Shown: positions 1 to 9,104 of the stretch, piece after piece | Position numbering within the stretch: the stretch's first letter is position 1 | How the letters are laid out: each line of letters starts with the position of its first letter | DNA from: JAXDBM01 sp963709485 | Lineage (GTDB): Bacteria; Desulfobacterota; Syntrophia; Syntrophales; Fen-1087 | Direction of reading: 5' to 3' | NCBI GenBank assembly: GCA_963709485.1 | Contig: CAVPWE010000007.1 | Span: forward strand, 186,001 to 250,000 | DNA length: 64,000 nucleotides | Notes under the pieces: generated by a model | Told to the model about the DNA's origin: nothing | What the model saw: only the letters and a program-made list of their open reading frames with translations | Database searches by the model: none | Made by a program: the position numbers and the translations under genes

Positions 1-1
1 C

Positions 2-3000
2 AACCGGAACAATCGCCTGAAGCGGCTGCAGGAGTTGAATGCGCCGGAGATCATCATCCGGAACGAAAAAAGGATGCTTCAGGAGGCCGTCGATGTCCTC
101 TTTGACAACGGCCGGCGGGGCAGGGCCATTACGGGTTCCAACAAACGCCCCCTTCGGTCCCTTTCGGATATGCTGAAGGGCAAGCAGGGCAGGTTCCGGC
201 AGAACCTGCTGGGCAAACGGGTGGATTATTCGGGCCGGTCGGTCATCACGGTCGGTCCGGATCTGCGCCTGCATCAGTGCGGCCTGCCGAAAAAAATGGC
301 CTTGGAGCTCTTCAAGCCCTTTGTCTATAACCGGCTTCAGGACAAGGGTTATGTCAACACGGTGAAGAGCGCGAAGAAAATGGTCGAGCGGGAAACGGCG
401 GAGGTTTGGGACGCGCTTGACGAGGTGGTTTGCGAATATCCCATTATGTTGAACCGGGCGCCGACCCTTCACCGGTTGGGCATTCAGGCATTCGAACCGG
501 TGCTCATCGAGGGCAAGGCGATTCAGCTTCACCCTCTGGTCTGTACGGCATTCAATGCCGATTTTGATGGCGATCAGATGGCTGTTCACGTTCCCCTTTC
601 CATTGAAGCCCAGACCGAGGCAAGGGTCCTGATGATGTCAACGAACAACATTCTGTCACCGGCCAACGGCAAACCCATCATCATTCCGGGGCAGGATATT
701 GTTCTGGGCATTTATTATCTCACGAGGTCTCGATCCGCCGTAAGGGGCGAGGGAATGGTTTTTTCCAGTCCCGCGGAGGTTCGGCAGGCTCTGGATGCCG
801 GCGCCGTAGAACTGCACGCCAAGATCAAGGTTCGCATTGATGGCACGCTGAAGGAAACAACGGTCGGCCGTGTCGTTCTTTACGAGATCATTCCCGAAGA
901 GATTTCCTTTGACGCGATTAACCGGGTGATGAGCAAAAAGGAGCTGTCGAACCTGATTGATCGCTGTTACCGTTCTTGCGGCGATAAAACCACCGTCCTG
1001 CTCGCCGATCGACTCAAGGACCTCGGTTTTAAATATGCAACGATATCGGGAGCTTCGATTGCAATCGACAACATGGTGATCCCGGAAACAAAAAAGGAAA
1101 TCGTGAATCGGGCGGACAAGGAAGTGGTGAAGATCCACAAGCAGTACATGGACGGCCTGATCACCGACGGAGAGCGGTATAACAAGGTGATCGACATCTG
1201 GGCCCAAGCGACGGAAAAGATTGCCGCCGACATGCTGGTTGGCATCGCTCAGGATGCGGGGGATGCCCTGGCCGGGTCGAAGGGGGAAGACGAGAGTTTC
1301 AACCCCATTTACATGATGGCCGATTCCGGGGCAAGGGGAAGTGCGGTTCAGATTCGTCAGTTGGCGGGGATGAGAGGTCTCATGGCGAAGCCGTCCGGAG
1401 AGATTATCGAGACCCCCATTACCGCGAATTTCCGGGAAGGCCTGACGGTCCTGCAATACTTCATTTCGACGCATGGCGCCCGCAAGGGCTTGGCGGACAC
1501 AGCCCTGAAGACTGCCAACTCCGGTTATCTGACCCGAAGACTTGTCGATGTGGCGCAGGATTGCATCATCAGCGAGGATGATTGCGGCACGATCGACGGC
1601 ATTTACGTTTACGCCCTGATGGAGGGTGGTGAAATCATTGAGACGGCCGGTGAGCGTGTTTTGGGGAGAGTCGCCCTGGAAGAGATTCGGGACCCGTTTA
1701 CGGGAGAGGTTGTCGTTCAGGCCAATCAGTCCATTGACGAGTTTCTTGCCGATGAGATCGACCGGGTGGGCATTGAAAGAGTCAATATCCGTTCCGTGCT
1801 GACCTGCAAATCAAAGCATGGCGTCTGCGCCCGCTGCTATGGGCGCGATCTGGCGCATGGGCATCTCGTCAACATTGGCGAGGCGGTCGGCATCATCGCG
1901 GCTCAGTCCATCGGCGAGCCGGGCACGCAGCTGACCATGCGGACTTTTCACATCGGTGGTACAGCAAAATTTGAGGAGCACTCAACACTGCAGGCCCGCC
2001 ATGACGGCAAGGTGAAATTCGTCAACATCAATGCGGTGAAGAGCAAAGTGGAATCATCCGCAGCATCAAAAGGGGCGGACCTGGTGATTATGAACCGGAA
2101 CGGTGAAGTGCATGTTCTGGACGAGCAGCAGCAGAGCCGCGGCAAATATCCGGTTCCATACGGAGCTCACCTGAAGGTCAAGAACGGCAGCATCCTGAAG
2201 AAAGGCGATCTGATCGCCGAATGGGATCCCTTCTCCATTCCGATTCTGGCCGAAGTGGATGGAACCGTTAAGTTTGGCGACATCACGGAGGGAAAGACCA
2301 TGCAAGAACAGCTGGATGAAGTAACGGGTCTCTCCAGAAAGGTGATTGTCGAATTTCGTGGGACCGATCTGCGTCCGCGTGTATCCATCAAGGACAGCAA
2401 GGGAAAGACTGCGAAGATTCCCGGGAGCAATGCGGTGGCACGGCATTTACTGCCTATCGGGTCGAATCTCGTCGTGTCAGAAGGAAACACCGTCAGCGCC
2501 GGGGACATTCTTGCGAAGATTCCCAGGGAAACGACCAAGACCAAAGACATTACCGGTGGTCTTCCAAGGGTTGCCGAACTGTTTGAAGCGCGCAAGCCGA
2601 AAGAGTTTGCCGTGATCAGTGAGATTGACGGCACCGTATCCTATGGGAAGGATGCCAAAGGAAAAAGAAAGATCATTATCAGTCCGGATAGCGGAGAGGA
2701 AAAGGAATACCTGATCCCGAAGGGCAAACACGTCAGCGTCCAGGAAGGGGATCGCGTAGCGGCGGGCGAGGCTTTAATGGACGGTGTGAACAACCCCCAT
2801 GATCTTCTAACCATCAAGGGCGAAAAAGAGCTGGCCCGTTATCTCGTCGATGAAGTCCAGGAGGTGTACCGGCTTCAGGGCGTCAAGATCAATGACAAGC
2901 ACATGGAAGTCATTGTCCGCCAGATGTTGCGCCGCGTCAAGGTTGTTGAACCGGGTGACAGCTCATTTATTTCAGATGAGCAGGTCGAGCGATACCGTTT

Positions 3001-3352
3001 TCAGGAGGAAAACGAAAGGGTTGTGGCAAAAGGCGGTCAGCCGGCGATTGGAAAGCCCATTTTACTGGGGATCACAAAGGCTTCCCTCAGCACCCAGAGC
3101 TTCATTTCAGCGGCTTCATTTCAGGAGACCACCCGTGTTCTGACGGAAGCCTCTCTGGCAGGTAAAGTGGATTATTTAAGAGGACTTAAGGAAAACGTCA
3201 TCATGGGGCGGCTGATCCCGGCCGGCACCGGTCTTTCGATTTACCGAAAGCTGGGGGTTAAAACGAGCGTCGAGGTGAATGCAGAGCTTGAATATCCTGC
3301 GACAGATGCACAAATTGATGAGAAAATGCTTGACACACAAACAGCAAATTGA
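2..3352 (+). CDS. rpoC: DNA-directed RNA polymerase subunit beta' (5' truncated)
   Basis: Largest catalytic subunit of RNA polymerase. The reading frame is open from base 2, so the gene enters the window already running; the N-terminal zinc finger and clamp (very roughly the first 280 residues) lie outside. The Mg-binding catalytic loop NADFDGD is encoded at 554-574. The second zinc site is visible as Cys pairs around 1800-1840 (CKSKHGVCARC) with a partner Cys upstream near 1580. The trigger loop/bridge helix region, the inserted barrel-sandwich domains and the C-terminal tail follow to a TGA stop. The first in-frame TTG at 35 is only internal. It lies directly before rpsL, as in the usual rpoBC-str order. 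Confidence 0.98.
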   Translation, partial: NRNNRLKRLQELNAPEIIIRNEKRMLQEAVDVLFDNGRRGRAITGSNKRPLRSLSDMLKGKQGRFRQNLLGKRVDYSGRSVITVGPDLRLHQCGLPKKMALELFKPFVYNRLQDKGYVNTVKSAKKMVERETAEVWDALDEVVCEYPIMLNRAPTLHRLGIQAFEPVLIEGKAIQLHPLVCTAFNADFDGDQMAVHVPLSIEAQTEARVLMMSTNNILSPANGKPIIIPGQDIVLGIYYLTRSRSAVRGEGMVFSSPAEVRQALDAGAVELHAKIKVRIDGTLKETTVGRVVLYEIIPEEISFDAINRVMSKKELSNLIDRCYRSCGDKTTVLLADRLKDLGFKYATISGASIAIDNMVIPETKKEIVNRADKEVVKIHKQYMDGLITDGERYNKVIDIWAQATEKIAADMLVGIAQDAGDALAGSKGEDESFNPIYMMADSGARGSAVQIRQLAGMRGLMAKPSGEIIETPITANFREGLTVLQYFISTHGARKGLADTALKTANSGYLTRRLVDVAQDCIISEDDCGTIDGIYVYALMEGGEIIETAGERVLGRVALEEIRDPFTGEVVVQANQSIDEFLADEIDRVGIERVNIRSVLTCKSKHGVCARCYGRDLAHGHLVNIGEAVGIIAAQSIGEPGTQLTMRTFHIGGTAKFEEHSTLQARHDGKVKFVNINAVKSKVESSAASKGADLVIMNRNGEVHVLDEQQQSRGKYPVPYGAHLKVKNGSILKKGDLIAEWDPFSIPILAEVDGTVKFGDITEGKTMQEQLDEVTGLSRKVIVEFRGTDLRPRVSIKDSKGKTAKIPGSNAVARHLLPIGSNLVVSEGNTVSAGDILAKIPRETTKTKDITGGLPRVAELFEARKPKEFAVISEIDGTVSYGKDAKGKRKIIISPDSGEEKEYLIPKGKHVSVQEGDRVAAGEALMDGVNNPHDLLTIKGEKELARYLVDEVQEVYRLQGVKINDKHMEVIVRQMLRRVKVVEPGDSSFISDEQVERYRFQEENERVVAKGGQPAIGKPILLGITKASLSTQSFISAASFQETTRVLTEASLAGKVDYLRGLKENVIMGRLIPAGTGLSIYRKLGVKTSVEVNAELEYPATDAQIDEKMLDTQTAN

Positions 3353-3414
3353 TATGTAGCACCCCTTTTGCTGATACAGAAAACGGATTGTCACAGAGGC
3401 TTTCGGGAGGAAGA

Positions 3415-3786
3415 ATGCCCACAATAAATCAGCTGGTTCGCAAGGGTCGGGCCAAAATACAGAAAAAAGCGGCAACACCCGCACTCATCAGTTCTCCGCA
3501 GCGGAGGGGGGTGTGCGTCCGGGTTTACACAACGACACCCAAAAAGCCTAATTCAGCATTGAGAAAGGTGGCCAGGGTGCGGCTGACCAGCGGTTATGAA
3601 GTCACGTCCTACATACCGGGAATGGGGCACAATCTTCAGGAACATTCAGTTGTCCTGGTCAGAGGCGGTCGTGTCAAAGACCTTCCGGGCGTCCGATACC
3701 ACATCGTCAGAGGGACGCTGGATTCCGTGGGTGTTCAGGATAGAAAACAGGGCAGATCAAAATACGGAGCCAAGAAGCCGAGTTAG
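3415..3786 (+). CDS. rpsL: 30S ribosomal protein S12
   Basis: S12 sits at the decoding centre of the 30S subunit and governs accuracy. The ATG at 3415 follows a GGGAGG Shine-Dalgarno and gives 123 aa starting MPTINQLVRKG, the standard S12 length; a longer in-frame reading from 3349 would run back into rpoC and has no support. The PKKPNSA loop is at residues 42-48 with both lysines that are streptomycin-resistance sites in other bacteria, so this allele looks wild type. The second loop, GGRVKDLPGVRYH, keeps the Asp that is methylthiolated in many bacteria. First gene of the str-type cluster, 14 bp ahead of rpsG. Confidence 0.98.
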   Translation: MPTINQLVRKGRAKIQKKAATPALISSPQRRGVCVRVYTTTPKKPNSALRKVARVRLTSGYEVTSYIPGMGHNLQEHSVVLVRGGRVKDLPGVRYHIVRGTLDSVGVQDRKQGRSKYGAKKPS

Positions 3787-3800
3787 ATGGAGATATTCTT

Positions 3801-4271
3801 ATGCCGCGAAGAAGGGAAATCGCAAAAAGGGAAATACTGCCGGATCCGAAATACAACAATAAGCTGGTGGCGAAGTTTATCAACAACCTTCTGAAGAGGG
3901 GCAAAAAAAGCGTCGCTGAATCAATACTTTACGGCTCTTTCGGTATCATAGAAAAACGAACCAAGGAATCCCCGGTCGAAGTTTTTGAGAAGGCCGTCAA
4001 TAATGTCAAGCCGGTGATTGAGGTTAAATCGCGCCGGGTGGGCGGATCCACCTATCAGGTTCCTACCGAAGTCGCGCCGTCCCGACGGGTTGCTCTTGGC
4101 ATTCGCTGGCTGATTTTACATTCGAGGGAACGAACCGAAAAAACGATGAAGGAAAAACTGGCTGCCGAACTCATTGATGCCGCCAACAATCGCGGTGCGG
4201 CGATTAAGAAGAGAGAGAGTGTCCATAAAATGGCCGAGGCGAACAAGGCGTTTGCCCATTACAGGTTTTAG
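3801..4271 (+). CDS. rpsG: 30S ribosomal protein S7
   Basis: S7 nucleates assembly of the 30S head by binding the 3' major domain of 16S rRNA. The product is 156 aa, beginning MPRRREIAKREILPD and ending in HYRF, the standard short bacterial form. It starts 14 bp after rpsL. In most bacteria fusA follows; here 137 bp without a gene lead directly to tuf. Confidence 0.98.
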   Translation: MPRRREIAKREILPDPKYNNKLVAKFINNLLKRGKKSVAESILYGSFGIIEKRTKESPVEVFEKAVNNVKPVIEVKSRRVGGSTYQVPTEVAPSRRVALGIRWLILHSRERTEKTMKEKLAAELIDAANNRGAAIKKRESVHKMAEANKAFAHYRF

Positions 4272-4408
4272 TTTCTCAGTGAAGGTCTGATCCCCGTCTT
4301 CATGGCAGGCAGGATCAACAATCGAGCAAACGGGAAAGTCATTAAGCAAGGGTCTGAAATAGCACAGGAGACAGTTGAACCATTCAACGCTTAAGGAGGT
4401 AGAAAGAA

Positions 4409-5602
4409 ATGGCTAAGAAAAAATTTGAGAGGACGAAGCCGCATCTCAATATCGGGACGATTGGGCATGTGGATCATGGAAAAACCACATTGACGGCCGC
4501 GATCACGAAGCACTTGGCCAAGAAAGGGTTGGCTGAATTCAGGCCTTTTGACTCCATTGACAATGCCCCCGAAGAGAAAGAAAGAGGCGTGACAATTAAT
4601 ATCTGCCACGTGGAATATCAGACCACCAAGAGGCATTATGCCCACGTGGATTGTCCCGGTCACGCGGACTATATCAAAAACATGATTTCCGGAGCGGCGC
4701 ACATGGATGGCACCATTCTGGTTGTGGCCGCATCCGATGGTCCCATGCCCCAGACCCGGGAGCACATCCTCCTGGCGCGGCAGGTTCAGGTCCCCTTTAT
4801 CGTCGTCTATATGAATAAAGTAGATCTGGTCGATGACCCCGAGCTTCTCGACCTTGTTGAACTGGAGTTGAGAGAACTGCTCACGGCATACGAGTTTCCG
4901 GGGGATGACATTCCCATTATCCGCGGATCGGCGCTCAAGGCGCTCGAGAGTGATGATGAGAACGATCCGGATGTCCAGTCCATCTATAAACTGATGGATG
5001 CCGTTGACGAATATATTCCGGAGCCGGTTCGTGTTCTGGACAAGCCCTTCCTGATGCCCGTAGGGGATGTGTTTTCCATCTCCGGCCGCGGAACGGTGGT
5101 GACCGGCAGGGTCGATCGCGGGATCGTTCGAACCGGTGACGAAGTGGAGATCATCGGGATCCGCCCGACTTTCAAAACTGTTTGCACCGGCGTGGAAATG
5201 TTCCGCAAGACGCTGGACGAGGGCCGCGCAGGCGATGACATTGGGGTTCTGCTGAGAGGAACCAAGCGCGAGGAAGTGGAACGGGGTCAGGTCGTGGCAA
5301 AACCCGGATCCATCACCCCGCACACGAAGTTTAACGCCGCTGTTTATGTTCTGACCAAAGAGGAAGGCGGCCGCCACACACCGTTTTTCCCCGGCTATCG
5401 TCCTCAGTTTTATTTCCGGACCACTGACGTGACCGGCGTCTGCACGTTGCCCGAAGGAGTCGAGATGGTTATGCCGGGCGACAACGTCAATCTTGAGATC
5501 CAACTCATCACCCCTATTGCCATGGAGGAACAGCTCCGGTTCGCCATTCGGGAGGGAGGCAGGACCGTCGGCGCAGGCGTGGTCAGCAAGATCATCGAAT
5601 GA
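4409..5602 (+). CDS. tuf: Translation elongation factor Tu
   Basis: GTPase that delivers aminoacyl-tRNA to the ribosome. 397 aa, full length. Domain I carries the P-loop GHVDHGKT (residues 19-26), switch II DCPGHADY and the guanine-specificity NKVD motif; domains II and III follow intact. The ATG has a near-perfect AAGGAGGT Shine-Dalgarno at 4393-4400. It sits between rpsG and rpsJ, so the str and S10 clusters are joined through tuf. Only one tuf copy is seen in this window; many proteobacteria have a second one elsewhere. Confidence 0.98.
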   Translation: MAKKKFERTKPHLNIGTIGHVDHGKTTLTAAITKHLAKKGLAEFRPFDSIDNAPEEKERGVTINICHVEYQTTKRHYAHVDCPGHADYIKNMISGAAHMDGTILVVAASDGPMPQTREHILLARQVQVPFIVVYMNKVDLVDDPELLDLVELELRELLTAYEFPGDDIPIIRGSALKALESDDENDPDVQSIYKLMDAVDEYIPEPVRVLDKPFLMPVGDVFSISGRGTVVTGRVDRGIVRTGDEVEIIGIRPTFKTVCTGVEMFRKTLDEGRAGDDIGVLLRGTKREEVERGQVVAKPGSITPHTKFNAAVYVLTKEEGGRHTPFFPGYRPQFYFRTTDVTGVCTLPEGVEMVMPGDNVNLEIQLITPIAMEEQLRFAIREGGRTVGAGVVSKIIE

Positions 5603-5630
5603 AGCGAATCGGATGAGACCGTAAAAAATC

Positions 5631-5939
5631 ATGAAAGATCAAAGAATTAGAATCCGCCTCAAGGCGTACGATTACAAACTGCTTGATCGGTCCGTGGAGG
5701 ATATTGTGGAGACGGCAAGAAGGACGGGCGCCCGTGTTGCCGGACCGATTCCGCTCCCGACGGAAATCAACAAGTACTGCGTCAACCGATCGCCCCATGT
5801 GGATAAGAAGTCGAGGGAACAGTTTGAAATCAGAACGCACAAGCGATTGATTGATATTATTGAGCCGACGCAGTCTACCGTGGATGCCCTGATGAAACTG
5901 GATCTGTCTGCCGGCGTGGATGTGGAGATAAAACTATAG
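5631..5939 (+). CDS. rpsJ: 30S ribosomal protein S10 (NusE)
   Basis: 102 aa, the usual length, beginning MKDQRIRIRLKAYD. S10 belongs to the 30S head and, as NusE, takes part in transcription antitermination and in coupling RNA polymerase to the ribosome through NusG. It starts 28 bp after tuf. It is followed by a strong hairpin with a U-rich tail (5951-5989), which could let expression of S10 be set apart from the rest of the S10 cluster. Confidence 0.98.
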   Translation: MKDQRIRIRLKAYDYKLLDRSVEDIVETARRTGARVAGPIPLPTEINKYCVNRSPHVDKKSREQFEIRTHKRLIDIIEPTQSTVDALMKLDLSAGVDVEIKL

Positions 5940-5950
5940 ATCTCAAATGA

Positions 5951-5989
5951 GGGAGATGAACGGCTCCGGAAAGTTCATCCCCTGTTTTT
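5951..5989 (+). terminator. Hairpin plus U-run between rpsJ and rplC (possible attenuator)
   Basis: GGG-a-GATGAAC at 5951-5961 pairs with GTTCATC-CCC at 5973-5982 (ten pairs with one bulged A and an 11-nt loop), followed by TGTTTTTC. This has the form of an intrinsic terminator inside an otherwise continuous ribosomal protein operon, so partial termination or regulated attenuation is likely. In E. coli the S10 operon is attenuated by L4 in the leader before rpsJ; whether L4 acts here is inference. Confidence 0.7.
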
Positions 5990-6025
5990 CTTGAGAAGAC
6001 CGGTTTCGTAAAGACGTGTGAAATC

Positions 6026-6664
6026 ATGGAAATAGGAATTATTGGTAAAAAACTGGGAATGACGCAGATCTTTTCAGAAGATGGAGAGGCTGTCGCGGTT
6101 ACGGTCATTGAGGCGGAACCGTCCGTCGTGATTCAAAAAAAGACAAGCGACAAAGATGGGTATGAAGCCATACAGTTGGGCTTCGGGCGGGTCAAGCAGA
6201 AGAATGTCACAAAAGCGCTCCAGGGACACTACAAGAAGGCGGACAAGGGTCTCTTCAGGCTGCTGCGTGAATTCAGAACCGCCTCGGATGTTTATGAGAT
6301 CGGTCAGGAGCTGAAGGTCGATCTTTTCAAAGCGGGCGACTATGTGGATATCACCGGTACCTCCAAGGGCAAAGGTTTTGCCGGCGTCATGAAAAGGCAC
6401 GGATTCCGAGGGGGCAGGGCGACGCACGGATCCATGTTTCACCGGGCTCCGGGTTCCATCGGTGCCAGTGCAGATCCTTCCAGGGTCTTCAAGGGGAAGA
6501 AATTGCCGGGGCACATGGGAAGCGAAAGGGTAACCATTCAGAATATGATGGTTTGGGCGGTCAGGCCTGAACAAAATCTGCTTTTGGTCAAGGGTGCCAT
6601 TCCCGGAGGAAAAAACGGGATCGTGTTGATTAAAAGGGCGGTCAAAGCAAGATCACTCAGTTGA
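6026..6664 (+). CDS. rplC: 50S ribosomal protein L3
   Basis: 212 aa, typical bacterial L3, beginning MEIGIIGKKLGMTQIF. L3 binds 23S rRNA and reaches into the peptidyl transferase centre; the extended loop with HRAPGSIG and the GKKLPGHMG segment are intact. First gene after the putative attenuator. Its stop lies 14 bp before the chosen rplD start. Confidence 0.97.
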   Translation: MEIGIIGKKLGMTQIFSEDGEAVAVTVIEAEPSVVIQKKTSDKDGYEAIQLGFGRVKQKNVTKALQGHYKKADKGLFRLLREFRTASDVYEIGQELKVDLFKAGDYVDITGTSKGKGFAGVMKRHGFRGGRATHGSMFHRAPGSIGASADPSRVFKGKKLPGHMGSERVTIQNMMVWAVRPEQNLLLVKGAIPGGKNGIVLIKRAVKARSLS

Positions 6665-6678
6665 ATTCGGGAGTCGAT

Positions 6679-7302
6679 ATGCCGGTTGCGGATGTGTTTG
6701 ATACGAATAAGAACAAGGTGTCGCAGATTGAGCTGAACGATGCCGTTTTTGGCGCCGAAGCCAATCTCGATATCGTCTACGAGGTCGTCCGGATGCAGAT
6801 GACATCGAGACGGCGCGGAACGGCTTCGACCAAGCAGCGGGGCGAAATTCGGGGTGGTGGAAAGAAACCATGGCGTCAGAAAGGAACCGGGCGGGCAAGA
6901 GCGGGGACAACCCGTTCACCACTGTGGAGGGGCGGGGGAACAGTCTTCGGTCCGTGGCCCAAAGAATATGCCTACAAAGTGCCCAGAAAAGTCCGGAAAG
7001 CGGCCATCATTTCCGCTCTCAGCATGAAATTCAGCGAGGACCGAATCGTCATTCTCAAGGAATTCCCCCTGGAAGAGATCAAAACACGGAAATTCAAGGA
7101 TGTCGTTGACCGGTTTGGCTTGCATAAAGTCCTCTTCGTTCTGGACAAGCCGAATCAGGCACTCGAAAAATCTTCAAGAAACCTCAGTGACGTTAAGATG
7201 ATAAAATCAGAGGGAATCAATGTTTATGACTTGTTAAAGCATGATCATGTCGTGCTTCTGGAGCCCTCTGTAAGAATGATTGAAGGGGCATTATTGGCAT
7301 AA
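6679..7302 (+). CDS. rplD: 50S ribosomal protein L4
   Basis: 207 aa. L4 lines the peptide exit tunnel; the tunnel loop RRRGTASTKQRGEIRGGGKK is present. I chose the ATG at 6679 (MPVADVFDTNK) because CGGGAG lies five bases upstream; an in-frame TTG at 6661 would overlap rplC by four bases and lacks such a site. In E. coli L4 is also the autogenous repressor of the S10 operon, which matters for the hairpin upstream of rplC. The stop codon shares a base with the start of rplW. Confidence 0.96.
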   Translation: MPVADVFDTNKNKVSQIELNDAVFGAEANLDIVYEVVRMQMTSRRRGTASTKQRGEIRGGGKKPWRQKGTGRARAGTTRSPLWRGGGTVFGPWPKEYAYKVPRKVRKAAIISALSMKFSEDRIVILKEFPLEEIKTRKFKDVVDRFGLHKVLFVLDKPNQALEKSSRNLSDVKMIKSEGINVYDLLKHDHVVLLEPSVRMIEGALLA

Positions 7303-7589
7303 TGGAACTGTACCATATCATAAAAAAAGCGCTGATTACGGAAAAGAGCACCGCCGCAAGGGAAGAGGCCAATAAATACGTCTTTGAGGTCGATCGCAGG
7401 GCGAATAAAATCGAGATTGTCGGCGCGATTGAGAAACTCTTCAAAGTCAAGGTCCTGAATGTTCGTGTCATGAATGTAGCAGGCAAGAAAAAACGGCTGG
7501 GGAGGGTTGTCGGACAGAAACGCTCATGGAAGAAAGCCGTAGTGACCTTGGTTCCCGGTAATCGCATTGAGGTTTACGAGGGAGTTTAG
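7302..7589 (+). CDS. rplW: 50S ribosomal protein L23
   Basis: 95 aa, standard L23. It sits at the tunnel exit and is the docking site for trigger factor and the signal recognition particle. The N-terminal MELYHIIKKALITEKS and the extended loop VMNVAGKKKRLGR are typical. The ATG overlaps the rplD stop by one base, so the two are probably translationally coupled. Confidence 0.97.
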   Translation: MELYHIIKKALITEKSTAAREEANKYVFEVDRRANKIEIVGAIEKLFKVKVLNVRVMNVAGKKKRLGRVVGQKRSWKKAVVTLVPGNRIEVYEGV

Positions 7590-7607
7590 TGGGGAGGGAT
7601 CTGGCTT

Positions 7608-8429
7608 ATGGCAATCAGAAAGTATAAACCCACATCGCCCGGGCGAAGATTTCAGACATGCTCGGACTTTTCAGAGATAACGGTGACGGTTCCGGAGAAA
7701 AGTCTTTTGCGCCCCGTGAAAAGGACGGGAGGACGCAATGTTAACGGGCGAATCACCAGCCGTCATATCGGTGGCGGTCACAAGAGAAAATACAGGCTGA
7801 TCGATTTCAGGCGAGACAAGACGAATGTCCCGGGCAAGGTGGTGACCATCGAATACGATCCGAACCGGACCGCCAGAATTGCTCTGGTCAGTTATCTCGA
7901 TGGTGAAAAACGCTATGTAATTGCCCCCCATAAGGTGGCTGTGGGCGACAGTATCGTCAGCAGCGACAATGCGGACATAAAACCCGGGAATACCGTTCCC
8001 CTGAAGAACATACCTCTGGGATCGTTGATTCACAATCTGGAACTCAAGATTGGCAGGGGAGCTCAGATGATCCGGAGCGCCGGCACCTATGGACAACTGA
8101 TGGCCAAGGAGGGTGTCTATGCCCAGGTCAGGCTGCCTTCAGGAGAGGTCCGGAAAGTGTTTATCGAGTGCAAGGCGACGATCGGCCAAGTGAGCAATAT
8201 CGATCATGAGAATGTGAGTATCGGCAAAGCGGGAAGATCGCGATGGCTGGGAAAACGCCCCAAAGTCCGGGGTGTCGCCATGAACCCCGTCGACCACCCC
8301 ATGGGGGGTGGGGAAGGCAAATCCTCCGGGGGAAGACATCCCTGTACGCCCTGGGGAATCCCCACGAAGGGACATAAGACGAGAAAGAACAAGAAAACGG
8401 ATAAATATATCGTAAAAAGAAGGGGTTGA
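7608..8429 (+). CDS. rplB: 50S ribosomal protein L2
   Basis: 273 aa, full length. L2 is a core 23S rRNA-binding protein needed for subunit association and peptidyl transferase activity. The highly conserved C-terminal part is clear, with MNPVDHPMGGGEGKSSGG containing the essential His, and a basic tail ending KYIVKRRG. It lies 18 bp after rplW and three bases before rpsS. Confidence 0.98.
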   Translation: MAIRKYKPTSPGRRFQTCSDFSEITVTVPEKSLLRPVKRTGGRNVNGRITSRHIGGGHKRKYRLIDFRRDKTNVPGKVVTIEYDPNRTARIALVSYLDGEKRYVIAPHKVAVGDSIVSSDNADIKPGNTVPLKNIPLGSLIHNLELKIGRGAQMIRSAGTYGQLMAKEGVYAQVRLPSGEVRKVFIECKATIGQVSNIDHENVSIGKAGRSRWLGKRPKVRGVAMNPVDHPMGGGEGKSSGGRHPCTPWGIPTKGHKTRKNKKTDKYIVKRRG

Positions 8430-8432
8430 AAG

Positions 8433-8714
8433 GTGGCACGTTCAGTCAAAAAGGGTGCATATATCGATGAAAAGCTTCTCGATAAAGCAAGAAAAGCGGA
8501 TTCTTCCGGAAGCAAGAGCGTGATTAAAACATGGTCTCGGCGTTCCACGGTGGTGCCCGAGTTGATTGGACAGACCTTTGCCGTTCATAACGGTAAAAAA
8601 TTTGTGCCGGTTTTCGTAACGGAGAACATGGTGGGACACAAACTGGGTGAGTTTTCGCCGACAAGGACGTTTTACAGTCATGCCGGTGACCGAAAATCGA
8701 AAGTCCGTAAATGA
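8433..8714 (+). CDS. rpsS: 30S ribosomal protein S19
   Basis: 93 aa beginning MARSVKKGAYID. S19 forms a complex with S13 in the 30S head and contacts the A-site tRNA. It uses a GTG start (8433) preceded by GGGGTTGAAAGG in the end of rplB. The signature VGHKLGEFSPTRTF is intact. Confidence 0.97.
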   Translation: MARSVKKGAYIDEKLLDKARKADSSGSKSVIKTWSRRSTVVPELIGQTFAVHNGKKFVPVFVTENMVGHKLGEFSPTRTFYSHAGDRKSKVRK

Positions 8715-8752
8715 TCCATTGCTGAGATCAGCGGTTTGGAGTTCAGAGGGAC

Positions 8753-9085
8753 ATGGAAGCGAAAGCGGTAGCAAAGTACATCAGAATATCTCCACAGAAG
8801 GCGAGACTTGTGGCGGATTTGGTGAGAGGGAAAAAGATTCGTGAAGCCGAAAGTACGCTGCTTTTTACGCGGAAATATGCCAGCGGCATCATCGGCAAGG
8901 TCTTAAAGTCGGCCATCGCCAATGCGAAACAGAATCCGAACATTGATGACAGCATTCTTTATGTCAAAGCCGTTTTTGTCGATCAGGGTCCGTCTTTGAA
9001 AAGATGGCGCGCTCGAGCACAGGGGAGGGCCGCCGCAATCAAAAAAAGGATGAGCCACATAACCATTATCCTGGATGAAGCGTAA
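8753..9085 (+). CDS. rplV: 50S ribosomal protein L22
   Basis: 110 aa, typical. L22 spans the 50S subunit and its beta-hairpin lines the peptide tunnel next to L4; the loop around GPSLKRWRARAQGRA is the hairpin region linked to macrolide sensitivity in other bacteria. ATG at 8753 after a GAGGGAC site. Confidence 0.97.
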   Translation: MEAKAVAKYIRISPQKARLVADLVRGKKIREAESTLLFTRKYASGIIGKVLKSAIANAKQNPNIDDSILYVKAVFVDQGPSLKRWRARAQGRAAAIKKRMSHITIILDEA

Positions 9086-9104
9086 GCACTGAGGAGGTGA
9101 CAGG

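Noticed and set aside
4391..5632. A 413-codon open frame antisense to tuf
   Set aside because: It mirrors the EF-Tu gene, has no Shine-Dalgarno or family resemblance, and arises from the codon bias of the real gene. The same holds for the long minus-strand frames opposite rpoC, secY, groEL and others.
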